NCBI GenBank assembly: GCA_001897795.1
Contig: MKUL01000023.1
Coordinates: 1-64,000, forward strand
Length of the DNA stretch: 64,000 nucleotides
Direction of reading: 5' to 3'
Source: Alphaproteobacteria bacterium 41-28
GTDB taxonomy: Bacteria; Pseudomonadota; Alphaproteobacteria; UBA9655
Positions within the stretch are counted from its first letter, which is position 1, and every line of letters starts with the position of its first letter. The position numbers were made by a program, and so were the translations under genes. Below, in pieces: positions 43,836 to 52,709 of this stretch. The notes beneath the pieces are model-generated. The model made no database searches, was not told the DNA's origin, and saw only the letters and a program-made list of their open reading frames with translations.

Positions 43836-45083
43836 ATGCCCATTGAAATCTTAATGCCCGCGCTTTCTCCTACTATGACGGAAGGTAATCTCGTCAAATG
43901 GCATAAAAAAGAAGGAGATCCTGTAAAAGCGGGCGATGTCATTGCTGAAATTGAAACGGATAAGGCGACCATGGAAGTGGAAGCCGTAGATGAAGGACGC
44001 ATCGGCAAGATCCTTGTCCCGGAAGGAACAGAGCAGGTTCAAGTTAATCAACCCATCGCGATCCTCCTTGAGGAAGGGGAGGATGCTTCTGCCTTAAATA
44101 AGGTGAAGACAGAAGCCCTTCCAGAAAAAAAACCCGAACCAGTTCAAGCTGCACCTGAAAAAAAGCCGGATTTAAAAGTTGTTCCTCAAGCAACTCCCTC
44201 AGATTCTCGTGTATTTGCCTCACCTTTAGCGCGCCGTATTGCGGAAAATGCGCACCTCAATCTTGGCTCAATTCCAGGTTCTGGTCCCCATGGGCGCATT
44301 ATAAGGGCAGATGTGGAACAAGCCCTGGCTCAAGCTGGAGGTGCTGCCCCAGCTTTACGACCTTCAGCTCCTTCCACTCTCCTCTCAGGATACGAGCCCG
44401 CCTATGATATTATGCCAACGTCAAATATTCGTAAAATTATTGCAAAACGCTTGGTTGAAGCAAAACAAACCATCCCCCATTTCTACCTAACCGTTGAGTG
44501 TAACATTGATGCGCTTTTGAAAGCGCGGGAAAAGATAAATGCCCGAGCTGAGGGAGCCTATAAGCTTTCTGTGAATGACTTTATTATCAAGGCCTGTGGG
44601 GTGGCGTTAAATCATGTTCCAGCGGCTAACGCCTCTTGGATTGATGACCAAATTTATCAATATAAATCCGCTGATGTGTCCGTTGCGGTTGCCATTGAAG
44701 GGGGACTTATCACCCCCGTTATTCGTCAGGCCGATACAAAGGGTCTGATAGAAATTTCAAAAGAGATGAAGGATCTTGGTATCCGTGCCCGGGAAGGCAA
44801 ACTCAAACCTCAAGAATTCCAAGGAGGAACCTTTAGCCTTTCAAATCTTGGGATGTATGGAGTTAAGGAATTCGCAGCCATCATCAATCCTCCCCAAGGC
44901 TGTATCCTCGCTGTGGGGATGGGGGAAGAACGTCCAGTGGTCAAGAATGGTTTAATTACATCCGCTACTATGATGAGCTGCACTCTTTCGGTTGATCATC
45001 GTGTTGTTGATGGGGCAGTGGGCGCGAATTTCTTGAAAGCTTTTAAAGAACTGGTCGAAAATCCTGTCATGATGATTTTATAA
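43836..45083 (+). CDS. pdhC: Pyruvate dehydrogenase E2, dihydrolipoyl acetyltransferase
   Basis: 415 aa. One lipoyl domain (1-78, lipoyl lysine K43 in ETDKATMEVE), a Pro/Glu-rich linker, the E1/E3-binding domain (about 125-165, ASPLARRIAENA), and the acyltransferase core ending with DHRVVDGA and its catalytic His and Asp. AAAGGA precedes ATG. lpd, for E3, lies 18 kb downstream. Confidence 0.95.
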   Translation: MPIEILMPALSPTMTEGNLVKWHKKEGDPVKAGDVIAEIETDKATMEVEAVDEGRIGKILVPEGTEQVQVNQPIAILLEEGEDASALNKVKTEALPEKKPEPVQAAPEKKPDLKVVPQATPSDSRVFASPLARRIAENAHLNLGSIPGSGPHGRIIRADVEQALAQAGGAAPALRPSAPSTLLSGYEPAYDIMPTSNIRKIIAKRLVEAKQTIPHFYLTVECNIDALLKAREKINARAEGAYKLSVNDFIIKACGVALNHVPAANASWIDDQIYQYKSADVSVAVAIEGGLITPVIRQADTKGLIEISKEMKDLGIRAREGKLKPQEFQGGTFSLSNLGMYGVKEFAAIINPPQGCILAVGMGEERPVVKNGLITSATMMSCTLSVDHRVVDGAVGANFLKAFKELVENPVMMIL

Positions 45084-45151
45084 TTCTTATATTGCAATAA
45101 TACACGAGTCATCTTATAAAAAGATTATAAGATTTTATTGGAGATGGTATT

Positions 45152-46237
45152 ATGTATAAACTAATTTATTCCGCTTTTTTGATTTCACTTATAGCCTCGA
45201 GTGCTTCAATTGCCATGGAGGGTAATGAGAAAGACGAGAGCGAGACAGTGAGATTGCTTCCTGTCGAAAAAGAAAATAAAAGTGAAGATATCGATTGGTT
45301 CCTTCATCCATCCCCCAATAGTCAAATTGAAAAACCGGATGAACTTGCTGATATGATCAAAGAATATCGAGAAAAGGGAAAACCTATTGGTCTAGCTTGG
45401 GCTTGTCATAGAGATGAAATGCCAAAAAAAATAAGGAAAGTGTTCAAATCGAAAACTTCTCCAATTGAGAACTGGATTAGTCTCGATATTCAGGACTGCC
45501 ATATCCGTATGGATGCAAGGAACGAACAACACGTTGTACAGGTCTGTAATTGGCTAAAAGAGAATGGAATTGAGGTTAGCACCGTTGCTTTTACCGCCTT
45601 CGGACTCGATGTAAATACACCTTCTTGGCTGAGCGTTTACTCTGTTGTCAAAAAAGGAGGATTATTAATCGATCCAACTTATTTTCCTACCTATCATCGT
45701 AATCCATCAGCAGACTATTCTGAATTTGGAGATATTTTTTTAGGTTACAATGATACAATGGATATATCCTATGGGAATCATTTTTATCAAGATGTGCAGA
45801 ATTATCATGTTACTGGGGGTAAATTTTACCAAAATCAAGAAGCGCTAATAGCTTCAACAATGGATTGGATTGAAGAGAAAGCTAGACACAAGGGAGAAGC
45901 AGGAAAAAGATTGGCAGCTAAGGTTTATGCTAATCGGGTTGTTTCTTTTAAAGCAGAGCTTGTGTCTCAGTGGTTACCCTTCATACAAAACGCAGACGTG
46001 TTGAATGAAGATGCTTCTCAACTTTTCTCAAAAAGACCTGAAGACTTCACACGTGACTATATTAGCTACTATAGAGAGTTCATGACTGAAATTGGATTTG
46101 ATTCTTCTTCTTATAAGGTTTATTCAGGAAACAAAGCCGATATTTATGGGGTTACGAAATATGTATATCCTGAAGATGGCACCTATTCTCGAATCGGCTA
46201 TGGGGGAAATATATCCTTGGTTGTGACGAAGCAATAG
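45152..46237 (+). CDS. Secreted hypothetical protein, AM-E class
   Basis: 361 aa. Signal peptide ends SASIA, followed by MEGNEKDES; TTGGAG lies upstream of ATG. The mature protein is acidic at first, then alternates strands and helices; VYSVVKKGGLLIDPTYF resembles the late strand of a class I methyltransferase but there is no SAM motif I, so this is only a suggestion. The C-terminal half has aromatic-rich stretches. Function unknown. It follows pdhC by 68 nt. Confidence 0.7.
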   Translation: MYKLIYSAFLISLIASSASIAMEGNEKDESETVRLLPVEKENKSEDIDWFLHPSPNSQIEKPDELADMIKEYREKGKPIGLAWACHRDEMPKKIRKVFKSKTSPIENWISLDIQDCHIRMDARNEQHVVQVCNWLKENGIEVSTVAFTAFGLDVNTPSWLSVYSVVKKGGLLIDPTYFPTYHRNPSADYSEFGDIFLGYNDTMDISYGNHFYQDVQNYHVTGGKFYQNQEALIASTMDWIEEKARHKGEAGKRLAAKVYANRVVSFKAELVSQWLPFIQNADVLNEDASQLFSKRPEDFTRDYISYYREFMTEIGFDSSSYKVYSGNKADIYGVTKYVYPEDGTYSRIGYGGNISLVVTKQ

Positions 46238-46329
46238 AGCTTTGTAAAATGAAGAGCAGCAGTCCGCTGGGTTTGCGGAAATCTACAGCCTGTGATTGAA
46301 AAATCAAAATCAGGTTTTGGGGGAAAATA

Positions 46330-46695
46330 CTAGTGCTTTTCAAAAGAAATGCTCAACATGTTTATACCTGGGAGCTTGCCACTTTGCGAAGTGAATTGAG
46401 CTTCGCAACTTGAACCCTGGCTTCCAGTATTAAAAATAATCGGGTATGTAAGAACTGTAGCCAAATTTTGATCGGGATGATGTGTATATTCCCTATCGAG
46501 TTTAATAACCTTCAAAGCTTCACCTTCCAAATTAATTTCAAAAGGTAACTTGTTAGCTTTGATATCATTTTCATGTTTTTGTATTTGAATTCTAAATGCC
46601 TCTATAATACTCTTGGTATTGTCAGGACACCAGGCAGCATTAGCACCTGCTCCAAATACGGTCAACATTAAAGCAAATAATAATATTTTTTTCAT
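46330..46695 (-). CDS. Secreted hypothetical protein
   Basis: 121 aa, GAGAGA upstream of ATG. Signal peptide 1-20 ends GANA. The mature part has two cysteines (WCPDN and SSCEA), suggesting a single disulphide, and amphipathic strands. It lacks the Met-acidic junction. Convergent with the preceding gene. No family recognised. Confidence 0.65.
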   Translation of the reverse strand: MKKILLFALMLTVFGAGANAAWCPDNTKSIIEAFRIQIQKHENDIKANKLPFEINLEGEALKVIKLDREYTHHPDQNLATVLTYPIIFNTGSQGSSCEAQFTSQSGKLPGINMLSISFEKH

Positions 46696-46872
46696 GTTTC
46701 TCTCAATTTATATAAATTCGATAGAGTTAACGTTACAATATTTCTCTTAAAAAAACCTTAACAAGCCTTATGAAAGGGCACCCTGTAACAATCCGTCATA
46801 ATCGGTGATTTGTTTCTTCTCCCAGGCGGGTTTATTTTTCAGGATAGAAGAGTACCAATAAAGGATAACGGA

Positions 46873-47811
46873 GTGACAGGTTTTCATTCTATTTCGGTTG
46901 AAAAAAGCCAACCTCAGATTTGCGTCCTGATTCCTGAGCTTGAGCCCCAAGTTCAACATCATCAAAAGACAATCGCAAATATGGTCTCGTGTCAAGGGAT
47001 TGGAGTGCATTCTGGTTCTCCCGCGACGGTGACATTGCATCCAGCTCCTTCAGGTAGTGGAATTACTTTTATGCGAACGGATTTGGGGAGCATCGAAGTC
47101 AAAGCATCTTGGCAGACTGTTGTTGACACTCGTTTCTGTACCACCATTGGAAATGGCCAAGGTGTAAACATTTCAACAGTTGAACATCTGATGGCAGCTC
47201 TTGCGGCCAGTGGCATCGATAATATCCGCGTTGAAATTGATGGACCCGAGCTTCCTATTATGGATGGAAGTGCCCACCCTTTTGTGGCCCTTGTGGAAGA
47301 GGCTGGCGTTAAGGAACAATATGCTCCTCGAAGGATGATTCGCGTTTTAAAAACTGTAACCGTTAAAGAAGGAGATCGACAGGTTTCCCTCTCTCCTGCT
47401 CCCTATTATGAAATTGAAGTCGACTTTGATTTTGCAGGTCGGACATCTCTTGCACCCCAACACCGCGTATTTCGCCCTTTGGAAGAAGATTTTGGGGAAG
47501 ATATTTCTGCGGCTCGTACCTTTGGTCTTCTCGAAGATGCTGAAAAACTGTGGGCAATGGGTCTTTCTAAAGGGGCTTCTCTCGAAAATACGCTTGTCTA
47601 TGATGGCACGGAAGTTCTTAACGAAGAGGGTCTACGGTATGCAGATGAATGTGTTCGTCATAAAGTGCTGGATGCTCTTGGCGATCTCCATTTGGCAGGA
47701 GGTCAGATTCTTGGAAAATTCCATGGGACGCGTACAGGTCATGGCCTTCATCATAAACTTCTTTTGGCCCTTTTTGCTGATCCGAGCGCCTACGCAATAG
47801 AGGTGCGGTAA
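46873..47811 (+). CDS. lpxC: UDP-3-O-acyl-N-acetylglucosamine deacetylase LpxC
   Basis: 312-aa Zn2+ enzyme of lipid A synthesis. Zn ligands and catalytic residues are visible in ISTVEHLMAAL, in CVRHKVLDALGDLHLAG and in the terminal GHGLHHK. GVHSG near the front marks the usual domain 1. GTG 46873 with AAGGA 7 nt upstream is preferred to TTG 46810; both leave an N-terminal tail longer than usual (about 35 residues before KTIANMVSC). Confidence 0.95.
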   Translation: MTGFHSISVEKSQPQICVLIPELEPQVQHHQKTIANMVSCQGIGVHSGSPATVTLHPAPSGSGITFMRTDLGSIEVKASWQTVVDTRFCTTIGNGQGVNISTVEHLMAALAASGIDNIRVEIDGPELPIMDGSAHPFVALVEEAGVKEQYAPRRMIRVLKTVTVKEGDRQVSLSPAPYYEIEVDFDFAGRTSLAPQHRVFRPLEEDFGEDISAARTFGLLEDAEKLWAMGLSKGASLENTLVYDGTEVLNEEGLRYADECVRHKVLDALGDLHLAGGQILGKFHGTRTGHGLHHKLLLALFADPSAYAIEVR

Positions 47812-48079
47812 GGACCTTTTCTTTACCAGCCTATCTTTCACGACGAAGAAATACAAAGTGCATGAGGTAAGCCAATGGAGTTTCACAATCCGGTAAGGTC
47901 ATGCCGCGTCAATTGTTATTTTTCAAGTATGCTCTTAGATGCCTGCTTTCTGGGAGATAACATTAGGAGGCGAGATGAGTAGTTGTGGTTATGTAATATA
48001 GAATTTAAATCTATAATAATGTTAAAAAATAATTACTCTTTAATTATATATCAAAAAGCCATTTTTTTATAAAAATTAC
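47812..48079. other. Intergenic stretch without a recognised gene
   Basis: AT-rich; I see no conserved ORF, no RNA gene and no terminator with a T tract. The promoter of the next gene lies at its end. Confidence 0.5.
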
Positions 48080-48108
48080 TTGACATTATAATAAATCTTG
48101 CGTATATG
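48080..48108 (+). promoter_or_regulatory. Predicted strong sigma-70 promoter
   Basis: Consensus TTGACA (48080-48085), 17-nt spacer, TATATG (48103-48108); the start codon is 39 nt downstream. Confidence 0.65.
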
Positions 48109-48147
48109 CCATTATGAGTTTAAGTAAATTTATATTTGGTGAGTACT

Positions 48148-49269
48148 ATGTTAAAAAAATTATTAGTTTGTTCTTTTTTATGTGCTCATGCATCGTCTGT
48201 ATATGCCATGCAGGAGGAATTTATTGATCCAACAAGGATAACAAAGGTACCATGCCAAACCCAAAATAAGAAAGGTATGAACTTTAATGACTTAGGTCCC
48301 TTTGAGCAAGAGTTCTTAAGATACTGCCGTGAATTAGAAATTTCTGAAAGTCCCGAAGTAGGGAACATCTTATTCTTAGGAGAAGCTTATGGACGTTTAC
48401 CAATGCGCGTCGGAAGCGAAATCGCGTCAGGGTTATCAAAGCTGTTTGTCAATGAACTTTCAGCTGAAAACTTACAGCATCTTGCTAAGAAACTAGGAAT
48501 AATGAAAGAGAGTGGTGTAATTGCTGGTGCGCAATTAGCTGATCGAATGAACCTTATTATAGGGGATTGCCTCGACTTACCTAACAATGAAAAATTCACG
48601 AGATCATTTGGAAATCACATTGTAGACAACTGTTTTGACGCGATTATGTGTTCCAATGTCCTTCATTTTTTTGATGGAGAACAAGTACTAAAATTCTTTT
48701 GCAATGCATTTAATTTTCTAAAACCTGGTGGAGAAGCATATATATTTACTCAATCCCGTGAAGATGATGTTAGTGAAAAAGAAATGTACACGCGCAGACA
48801 GAATAAAACTAGTGTCTATATTAAGACTTGCTTTGGCGTCATGGAGGCAGCTAAAAAAGATCCTTCTATCCTCTTCCCAGGTTTAATAAATGAGGAATGG
48901 CTTTGTAAGACACAATTGCTTAATAATATCTTGCTTGGTAAACCCAATGGATTATGTACGTTCAATTATATTCCAGCAACAACTCTTCAACGCTTTGCTC
49001 ATCAATTAGGGTTTGAGGTGGCATCCAAAAAGTTTTATTCGATAGTTCAGGAAGGGGACTCTATAAAAACGAGTGAAGACAACAAAGGTATCTATTGTGG
49101 CCTGATTCTAAGAAAACCAGAAGGATATACTGGGGGGCACGTAACAATGGAAACCCTTGATCCAGCTTTTGTTGAAAGTTGTCTTACAGCAAAAGAAAAA
49201 ATGAAGACTTTTATTGATACGAAATTGAACTTTCTTGATCAATATCCATTCGTGAAAAGTAAGGAATAA
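48148..49269 (+). CDS. Secreted class I methyltransferase-like protein, AM-Q class
   Basis: 373 aa from ATG 48148. Signal peptide ends SSVYA, then MQEEF. Residues about 70-230 have the Rossmann order of class I methyltransferases: ILFLGEAYGRLP (motif I region, G-x-G weak), an acidic FVNELSAEN after strand 2, LIIGDCLDLP, FDAIMCSNVLHFFDG and NFLKPGGEAYIFTQ (motif post III). A signal peptide on a SAM enzyme is unusual because SAM is cytosolic, so it would act in the host or be inactive. Interrupts the usual lpxC-bamD neighbourhood. Confidence 0.75.
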   Translation: MLKKLLVCSFLCAHASSVYAMQEEFIDPTRITKVPCQTQNKKGMNFNDLGPFEQEFLRYCRELEISESPEVGNILFLGEAYGRLPMRVGSEIASGLSKLFVNELSAENLQHLAKKLGIMKESGVIAGAQLADRMNLIIGDCLDLPNNEKFTRSFGNHIVDNCFDAIMCSNVLHFFDGEQVLKFFCNAFNFLKPGGEAYIFTQSREDDVSEKEMYTRRQNKTSVYIKTCFGVMEAAKKDPSILFPGLINEEWLCKTQLLNNILLGKPNGLCTFNYIPATTLQRFAHQLGFEVASKKFYSIVQEGDSIKTSEDNKGIYCGLILRKPEGYTGGHVTMETLDPAFVESCLTAKEKMKTFIDTKLNFLDQYPFVKSKE

Positions 49270-49283
49270 ACCACGCATCTCAG

Positions 49284-49310
49284 CTCAGGCCTATCTTTGA
49301 TAGGTCTGAG
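49284..49310 (+). terminator. Terminator-like hairpin after the methyltransferase gene
   Basis: 12-bp stem CTCAGGCCTATC / GATAGGTCTGAG with a 3-nt loop and one G-T pair, 14 nt past the stop. The following sequence has few T residues. Confidence 0.5.
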
Positions 49311-49369
49311 CGCATTGTATTTAATATCCTCAACTGAAGCTCTAAACGCGGTCCTTTCTTTACAATCAT

Positions 49370-49414
49370 GCAGCATCATGCAATAAATGAATGTATAAAG
49401 TTGCAGGATATTGC
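49370..49414. repeat. Inverted repeat upstream of fic (copy A)
   Basis: GCAGCATCATGCA and TGCAGGATATTGC, 19 nt apart, with TATAAAG between. The same structure occurs at 50559-50601 and, perfectly, at 50671-50715. Confidence 0.75.
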
Positions 49415-49419
49415 CGGAT

Positions 49420-50553
49420 ATGGAAACTCTTTCTTTTCAGCTTACACCCAAGCAGATTTTAGATCTGCAAAATTTAGAGAATAGAGTTGTGGACCTTTAT
49501 GGGGTCTTACAGAGGCTGCCTGACCAAGAATTACAAGCCATTCAAAAATTTGCACGGGTCAGTATGATCGGCGCTTCTACGCGGATTGAAAACGCTCTTC
49601 TGACAGATTTAGAAGTAGATTGGATTGACACGATCTTGTCAACGGATGGTCATGTCTCAGCATTTGAAACCCATAAACAAATGATCGAAAATAAGCTTTC
49701 TAAGGATAGAGAAAGAAGTATTGAAGAAGTCGCGGGTTGTCGACAGATGTTGCTTTTGATCTATCAAGAGGCTGAATCCTTAATTCCTCTAAAAGAAACG
49801 GATGTTCGAAGCTTGCATTATGAGCTTTTAGCACCCTATAAAAAAGGAGTGCATTACACAGGTAAATATAAAACTCAGCCAAACTCTGTCGTTCAACAAA
49901 ATTGGAGTACGGGAGAAAGTCGTGTGGTGTTTCAAACAGCGGATGCGGGCCCAGTAACCCAAGCCGCTATGGCGGATCTTGTACAATGGTACAATGGAAT
50001 TTATCTGCAAGGTGCAGGAACGTTCGCTATTACTTCTGAGTTTATCTTTAGATTCTTAGCCATCCACCCGTTTCAAGATGGGAATGGACGGTTGGGGAGA
50101 GGGCTTTTTCTTTTGCTTCTGTTACAGTCAAAAAATAAAGCGTTGTCGACGGTTGCAAAGTACCTCGCTATTGATCGCTATATTGAAAAATATAAATTAG
50201 AATATTATTTTGTTCTCAATCGATGTTCTGATGGCAAATTTCAGCAAGACCCTCACAGCTATAAGATTCACTGTTTTCTGGACTTCATGATAAAAGTTCT
50301 TGGTGAATCCTTGGAAGGTGTTGAAGAATACCGCATGAAATTCCGGGCTCTCCAAAAACTCTCAGATACCGCCATAAAAGTTTTGAATGCTTTTAAAGAA
50401 CATCCAGAAGTTCGCCTGAACACAAAAATTATTTCTGAACAAACGGACCTTCCTATAAGAACAGTTGCTTATGCGCTTTCAACACTTTTGGGTAATAATT
50501 TGATCCAAAGATATGGCCAAGGGGCAGCCACCAAATATCAGCTTACTTTTTAG
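49420..50553 (+). CDS. Fic/DOC family protein with winged-helix tail
   Basis: 377 aa. The Fic core has a full active motif HPFQDGNGRLGR (His about residue 216), so it should transfer AMP or another nucleotide moiety to Ser/Thr/Tyr. An N-terminal helix with STRIEN fits the inhibitory (S/T)-x3-E-(G/N) motif, marking class II autoregulated Fic enzymes. A C-terminal winged helix follows (about 300-377). ATG 49420 or TTG 49411 may be the start. Targets could be host or self proteins; no toxin-antitoxin partner is present. Confidence 0.9.
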   Translation: METLSFQLTPKQILDLQNLENRVVDLYGVLQRLPDQELQAIQKFARVSMIGASTRIENALLTDLEVDWIDTILSTDGHVSAFETHKQMIENKLSKDRERSIEEVAGCRQMLLLIYQEAESLIPLKETDVRSLHYELLAPYKKGVHYTGKYKTQPNSVVQQNWSTGESRVVFQTADAGPVTQAAMADLVQWYNGIYLQGAGTFAITSEFIFRFLAIHPFQDGNGRLGRGLFLLLLLQSKNKALSTVAKYLAIDRYIEKYKLEYYFVLNRCSDGKFQQDPHSYKIHCFLDFMIKVLGESLEGVEEYRMKFRALQKLSDTAIKVLNAFKEHPEVRLNTKIISEQTDLPIRTVAYALSTLLGNNLIQRYGQGAATKYQLTF

Positions 50554-50558
50554 GGAAA

Positions 50559-50601
50559 GCAACATCACGCAATAAATAGGTGTAAAGTTGCAGGGCATTG
50601 C
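50559..50601. repeat. Inverted repeat between fic and its remnant (copy B)
   Basis: GCAACATCACGCA / TGCAGGGCATTGC, 17 nt apart, 5 nt after the fic stop. Confidence 0.7.
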
Positions 50602-50606
50602 CGGAT

Positions 50607-50665
50607 ATGGAAACTCTTTCTTTTCAGCTTACGGGGCTGCTACTAAATATCAGCTAACTTTTTAG
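50607..50665 (+). pseudogene. Collapsed second copy of fic
   Basis: The first codons of fic (METLSFQLT) are joined out of frame to the last (GAATKYQLTF and stop). About 1.1 kb is missing between them. It shares the upstream leader and inverted repeat with the intact gene. Confidence 0.85.
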
Positions 50666-50670
50666 AGCAA

Positions 50671-50715
50671 GCAATATCCTGCAATAATTAAATGCATTAA
50701 GGTGCAGGATATTGC
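50671..50715. repeat. Perfect inverted repeat after the fic remnant (copy C)
   Basis: GCAATATCCTGCA / TGCAGGATATTGC, 19 nt apart, 5 nt after the remnant stop. No fic sequence follows. Confidence 0.8.
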
Positions 50716-50758
50716 CGACCCTTCACTCTACTCTAGTGAGCTTAAAGCAAAAAAGAAT

Positions 50759-50858
50759 GGATTGCTTAGGGCTACCGCCCTCGCAAAGACGGGGTGGCGA
50801 GGGATGCTTGCTAACCCTCAATCGTCATTGCGCGGAGCGCAGCGACAAAGCAATCTAG
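50759..50858. repeat. Palindromic repeat family R1, copy 3
   Basis: GGATTGCTTAGGGC left and AGCGACAAAGCAATC right, with GGCGAGGGATGCTTGC inside. Diverged from the perfect copies. Confidence 0.75.
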
Positions 50859-50984
50859 AAATTAAAGTTCATTTATAATTTCGTCAGCTCTCCCTTATTT
50901 CACATCTGGTTTTTAACTCCCCCATTGATGTGTGAAAACAAAAGTCCTATAAACAGGAGAATTAGATGGTTAAGGATCGGTTGA

Positions 50985-51803
50985 ATGCAAAAGCACTATT
51001 TAAAGATCGGAGGGACGTTAGTTCTTCTTTTGGCAACAGCCTGCAGTGATAAGGAAAAGCCCTATGTGGAAAGGCCTGCCACGGATCTCTACATGGAAGG
51101 CTATAGAAATATTATAAAAAATGACTATAAAGACGCTTCCGAATCCTTTGACGAGGTTGAACGCCAACACCCCTATTCAGATTGGGCGACCCGTGGCCAG
51201 TTGATGTCCGCTTATGCCAACTATTTAAACGGTGATTATGATAAGGGTTTAGCAACTTTGGAGGCTTTTATTCAGCTCCATCCTGGGTATAAACATATTG
51301 ATTATGCTTACTATTTGAAAGGATTGTGCTACTACGATCGAATCCTTACTGTTACGCGCGATCAAAAGAGCACCTATGAAGCGCTTAATGCTTTACAGGC
51401 TGTGGTAAAGAAGTTCCCTGATACCAAGTATGGTCGGGATGCGCAGCTCAAAATGGATCTCGTTTATGATCACCTGGCCGGCAAAGAGATGAATGTTGGG
51501 CGATACTATATGAAACATGGCCTATATCTTGCCGCCATTAACCGTTTTCAAGTGGTGATTGATGCCTATCAAAGAACAACCCACGTGCCTGAAGCCTTAC
51601 ATCGTCTTGTGGAATGTTATTTAGCGGTGGGTCTTAAAAAAGAAGCCCAATCCGTAGCCGCTGTCTTGGGTCATAATTTCCCAGGAAATGAGTGGTACGG
51701 AGATTCCTATCTTCTCCTCAAAGGCGAGGATTTGCGGCCAGAATGGATAAAGATGGAAGAGGGCTCGTGGCTTGGACGTTTAATGAATATGAAAGTTTTT
51801 TAG
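50985..51803 (+). CDS. bamD: Outer membrane assembly lipoprotein BamD
   Basis: 272 aa. Lipobox LATAC (Cys20). Five TPR-like helix pairs, with VERQHPYSDWATRGQLMSAY and HYAYYLKG-type blocks (DYAYYLKGLCYYD) typical of the BamD/YfiO family. Part of the BAM complex that folds outer membrane proteins. A 27-codon frame with a better ribosome site (CAGGAGA, ATG 50966) overlaps its start in another frame. In related bacteria it lies close to lpxC. Confidence 0.93.
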   Translation: MQKHYLKIGGTLVLLLATACSDKEKPYVERPATDLYMEGYRNIIKNDYKDASESFDEVERQHPYSDWATRGQLMSAYANYLNGDYDKGLATLEAFIQLHPGYKHIDYAYYLKGLCYYDRILTVTRDQKSTYEALNALQAVVKKFPDTKYGRDAQLKMDLVYDHLAGKEMNVGRYYMKHGLYLAAINRFQVVIDAYQRTTHVPEALHRLVECYLAVGLKKEAQSVAAVLGHNFPGNEWYGDSYLLLKGEDLRPEWIKMEEGSWLGRLMNMKVF

Positions 51804-51885
51804 TAAGTACCACGAGTCATTTGTCTTTCTATAATTCCATCCGGTACCACACTCTCTTTTTATTTTTCTCTTACTAAATTTAACT

Positions 51886-52356
51886 CTATTCATATATTTC
51901 TTCAACTGAGCAACTATTAGTAAAGAAGACTGTATCCTTATCTGACCCCTGTTTTTTGGAAGAATTAAGATGGACAATTACCTTTTTTAGGGTTTTTTGT
52001 TTCCCACCTAGTCCTTCTACGGTTACAGGAATCTTTCCTTCGTTGGTCGATGATCTGCACGGTTTTAAATTTACCTCCTGCTTTTCGGGAGCCACACCAA
52101 ACAAAACTGGACCAATTGTGGTCGCAGTGGGTTTATAAGTATAAGTAAATGCCTGGTGTTCATTCGTTATGGGATTGTGAACATCAATGGTACTGTTTGC
52201 GAAAACTCCCATGAATAAGGTGCCTGTAGTATCTTTTGGAATATTATTACCAAGTGCAGGGCCCGTATAGGTGATCGTTACGTCTCTAGCTTGTAAAGCT
52301 CCTGCTGAAATGATGTTAGTAAATAAAAAAGCTAAAAGTGCCGTTCTTTTTTCCAT
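51886..52356 (-). CDS. Secreted hypothetical protein
   Basis: 156 aa, GGAGATAG upstream of ATG. Signal peptide 1-23 ends LQA before RDVTITY. The mature part is almost all beta-strand with alternating Thr/Val and two cysteines (KPCRSS, TNSCSV), as in small periplasmic beta-sandwiches. It lies convergent to bamD. No family recognised. Confidence 0.65.
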   Translation of the reverse strand: MEKRTALLAFLFTNIISAGALQARDVTITYTGPALGNNIPKDTTGTLFMGVFANSTIDVHNPITNEHQAFTYTYKPTATTIGPVLFGVAPEKQEVNLKPCRSSTNEGKIPVTVEGLGGKQKTLKKVIVHLNSSKKQGSDKDTVFFTNSCSVEEIYE

Positions 52357-52462
52357 GACTATCTCCTCTGTTTTTTTAATTATTACATCTTAGTCATTAA
52401 GAAGTAATTAATTTAGAAAACAGTAATGCACAATATTAGGTCTTCTCTGATAGGCTTTGCCC

Positions 52463-52527
52463 CGAAGCAATCCAGAAAACCAGCAATAAGAATAGATTGC
52501 TTCGTCACTTCGTTCCTCGCAATGACG
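52463..52527. repeat. Palindromic repeat family R1, copy 4 (partial)
   Basis: CGAAGCAATCCAG and AGATTGCTTCGTCACTTCG with CTCGCAATGACG at the end; order is rearranged relative to the full copies. The rest of 52357-52709 has no gene. Confidence 0.75.
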
Positions 52528-52709
52528 AATGTGTGTTATCTGTTGCTTATCCCATAACCGCCGTAGCAATGAGGGGGGGGAGGGTAATCACAATTTAACA
52601 TCTATTAGTACTGGAAGTAATACTATAAAGGCATTGTTCAATCATCCTTGCAATTATGGAATACAATTCCAGATTTGCACGGATAAATTTTCATACATAC
52701 TTAAGCTAC

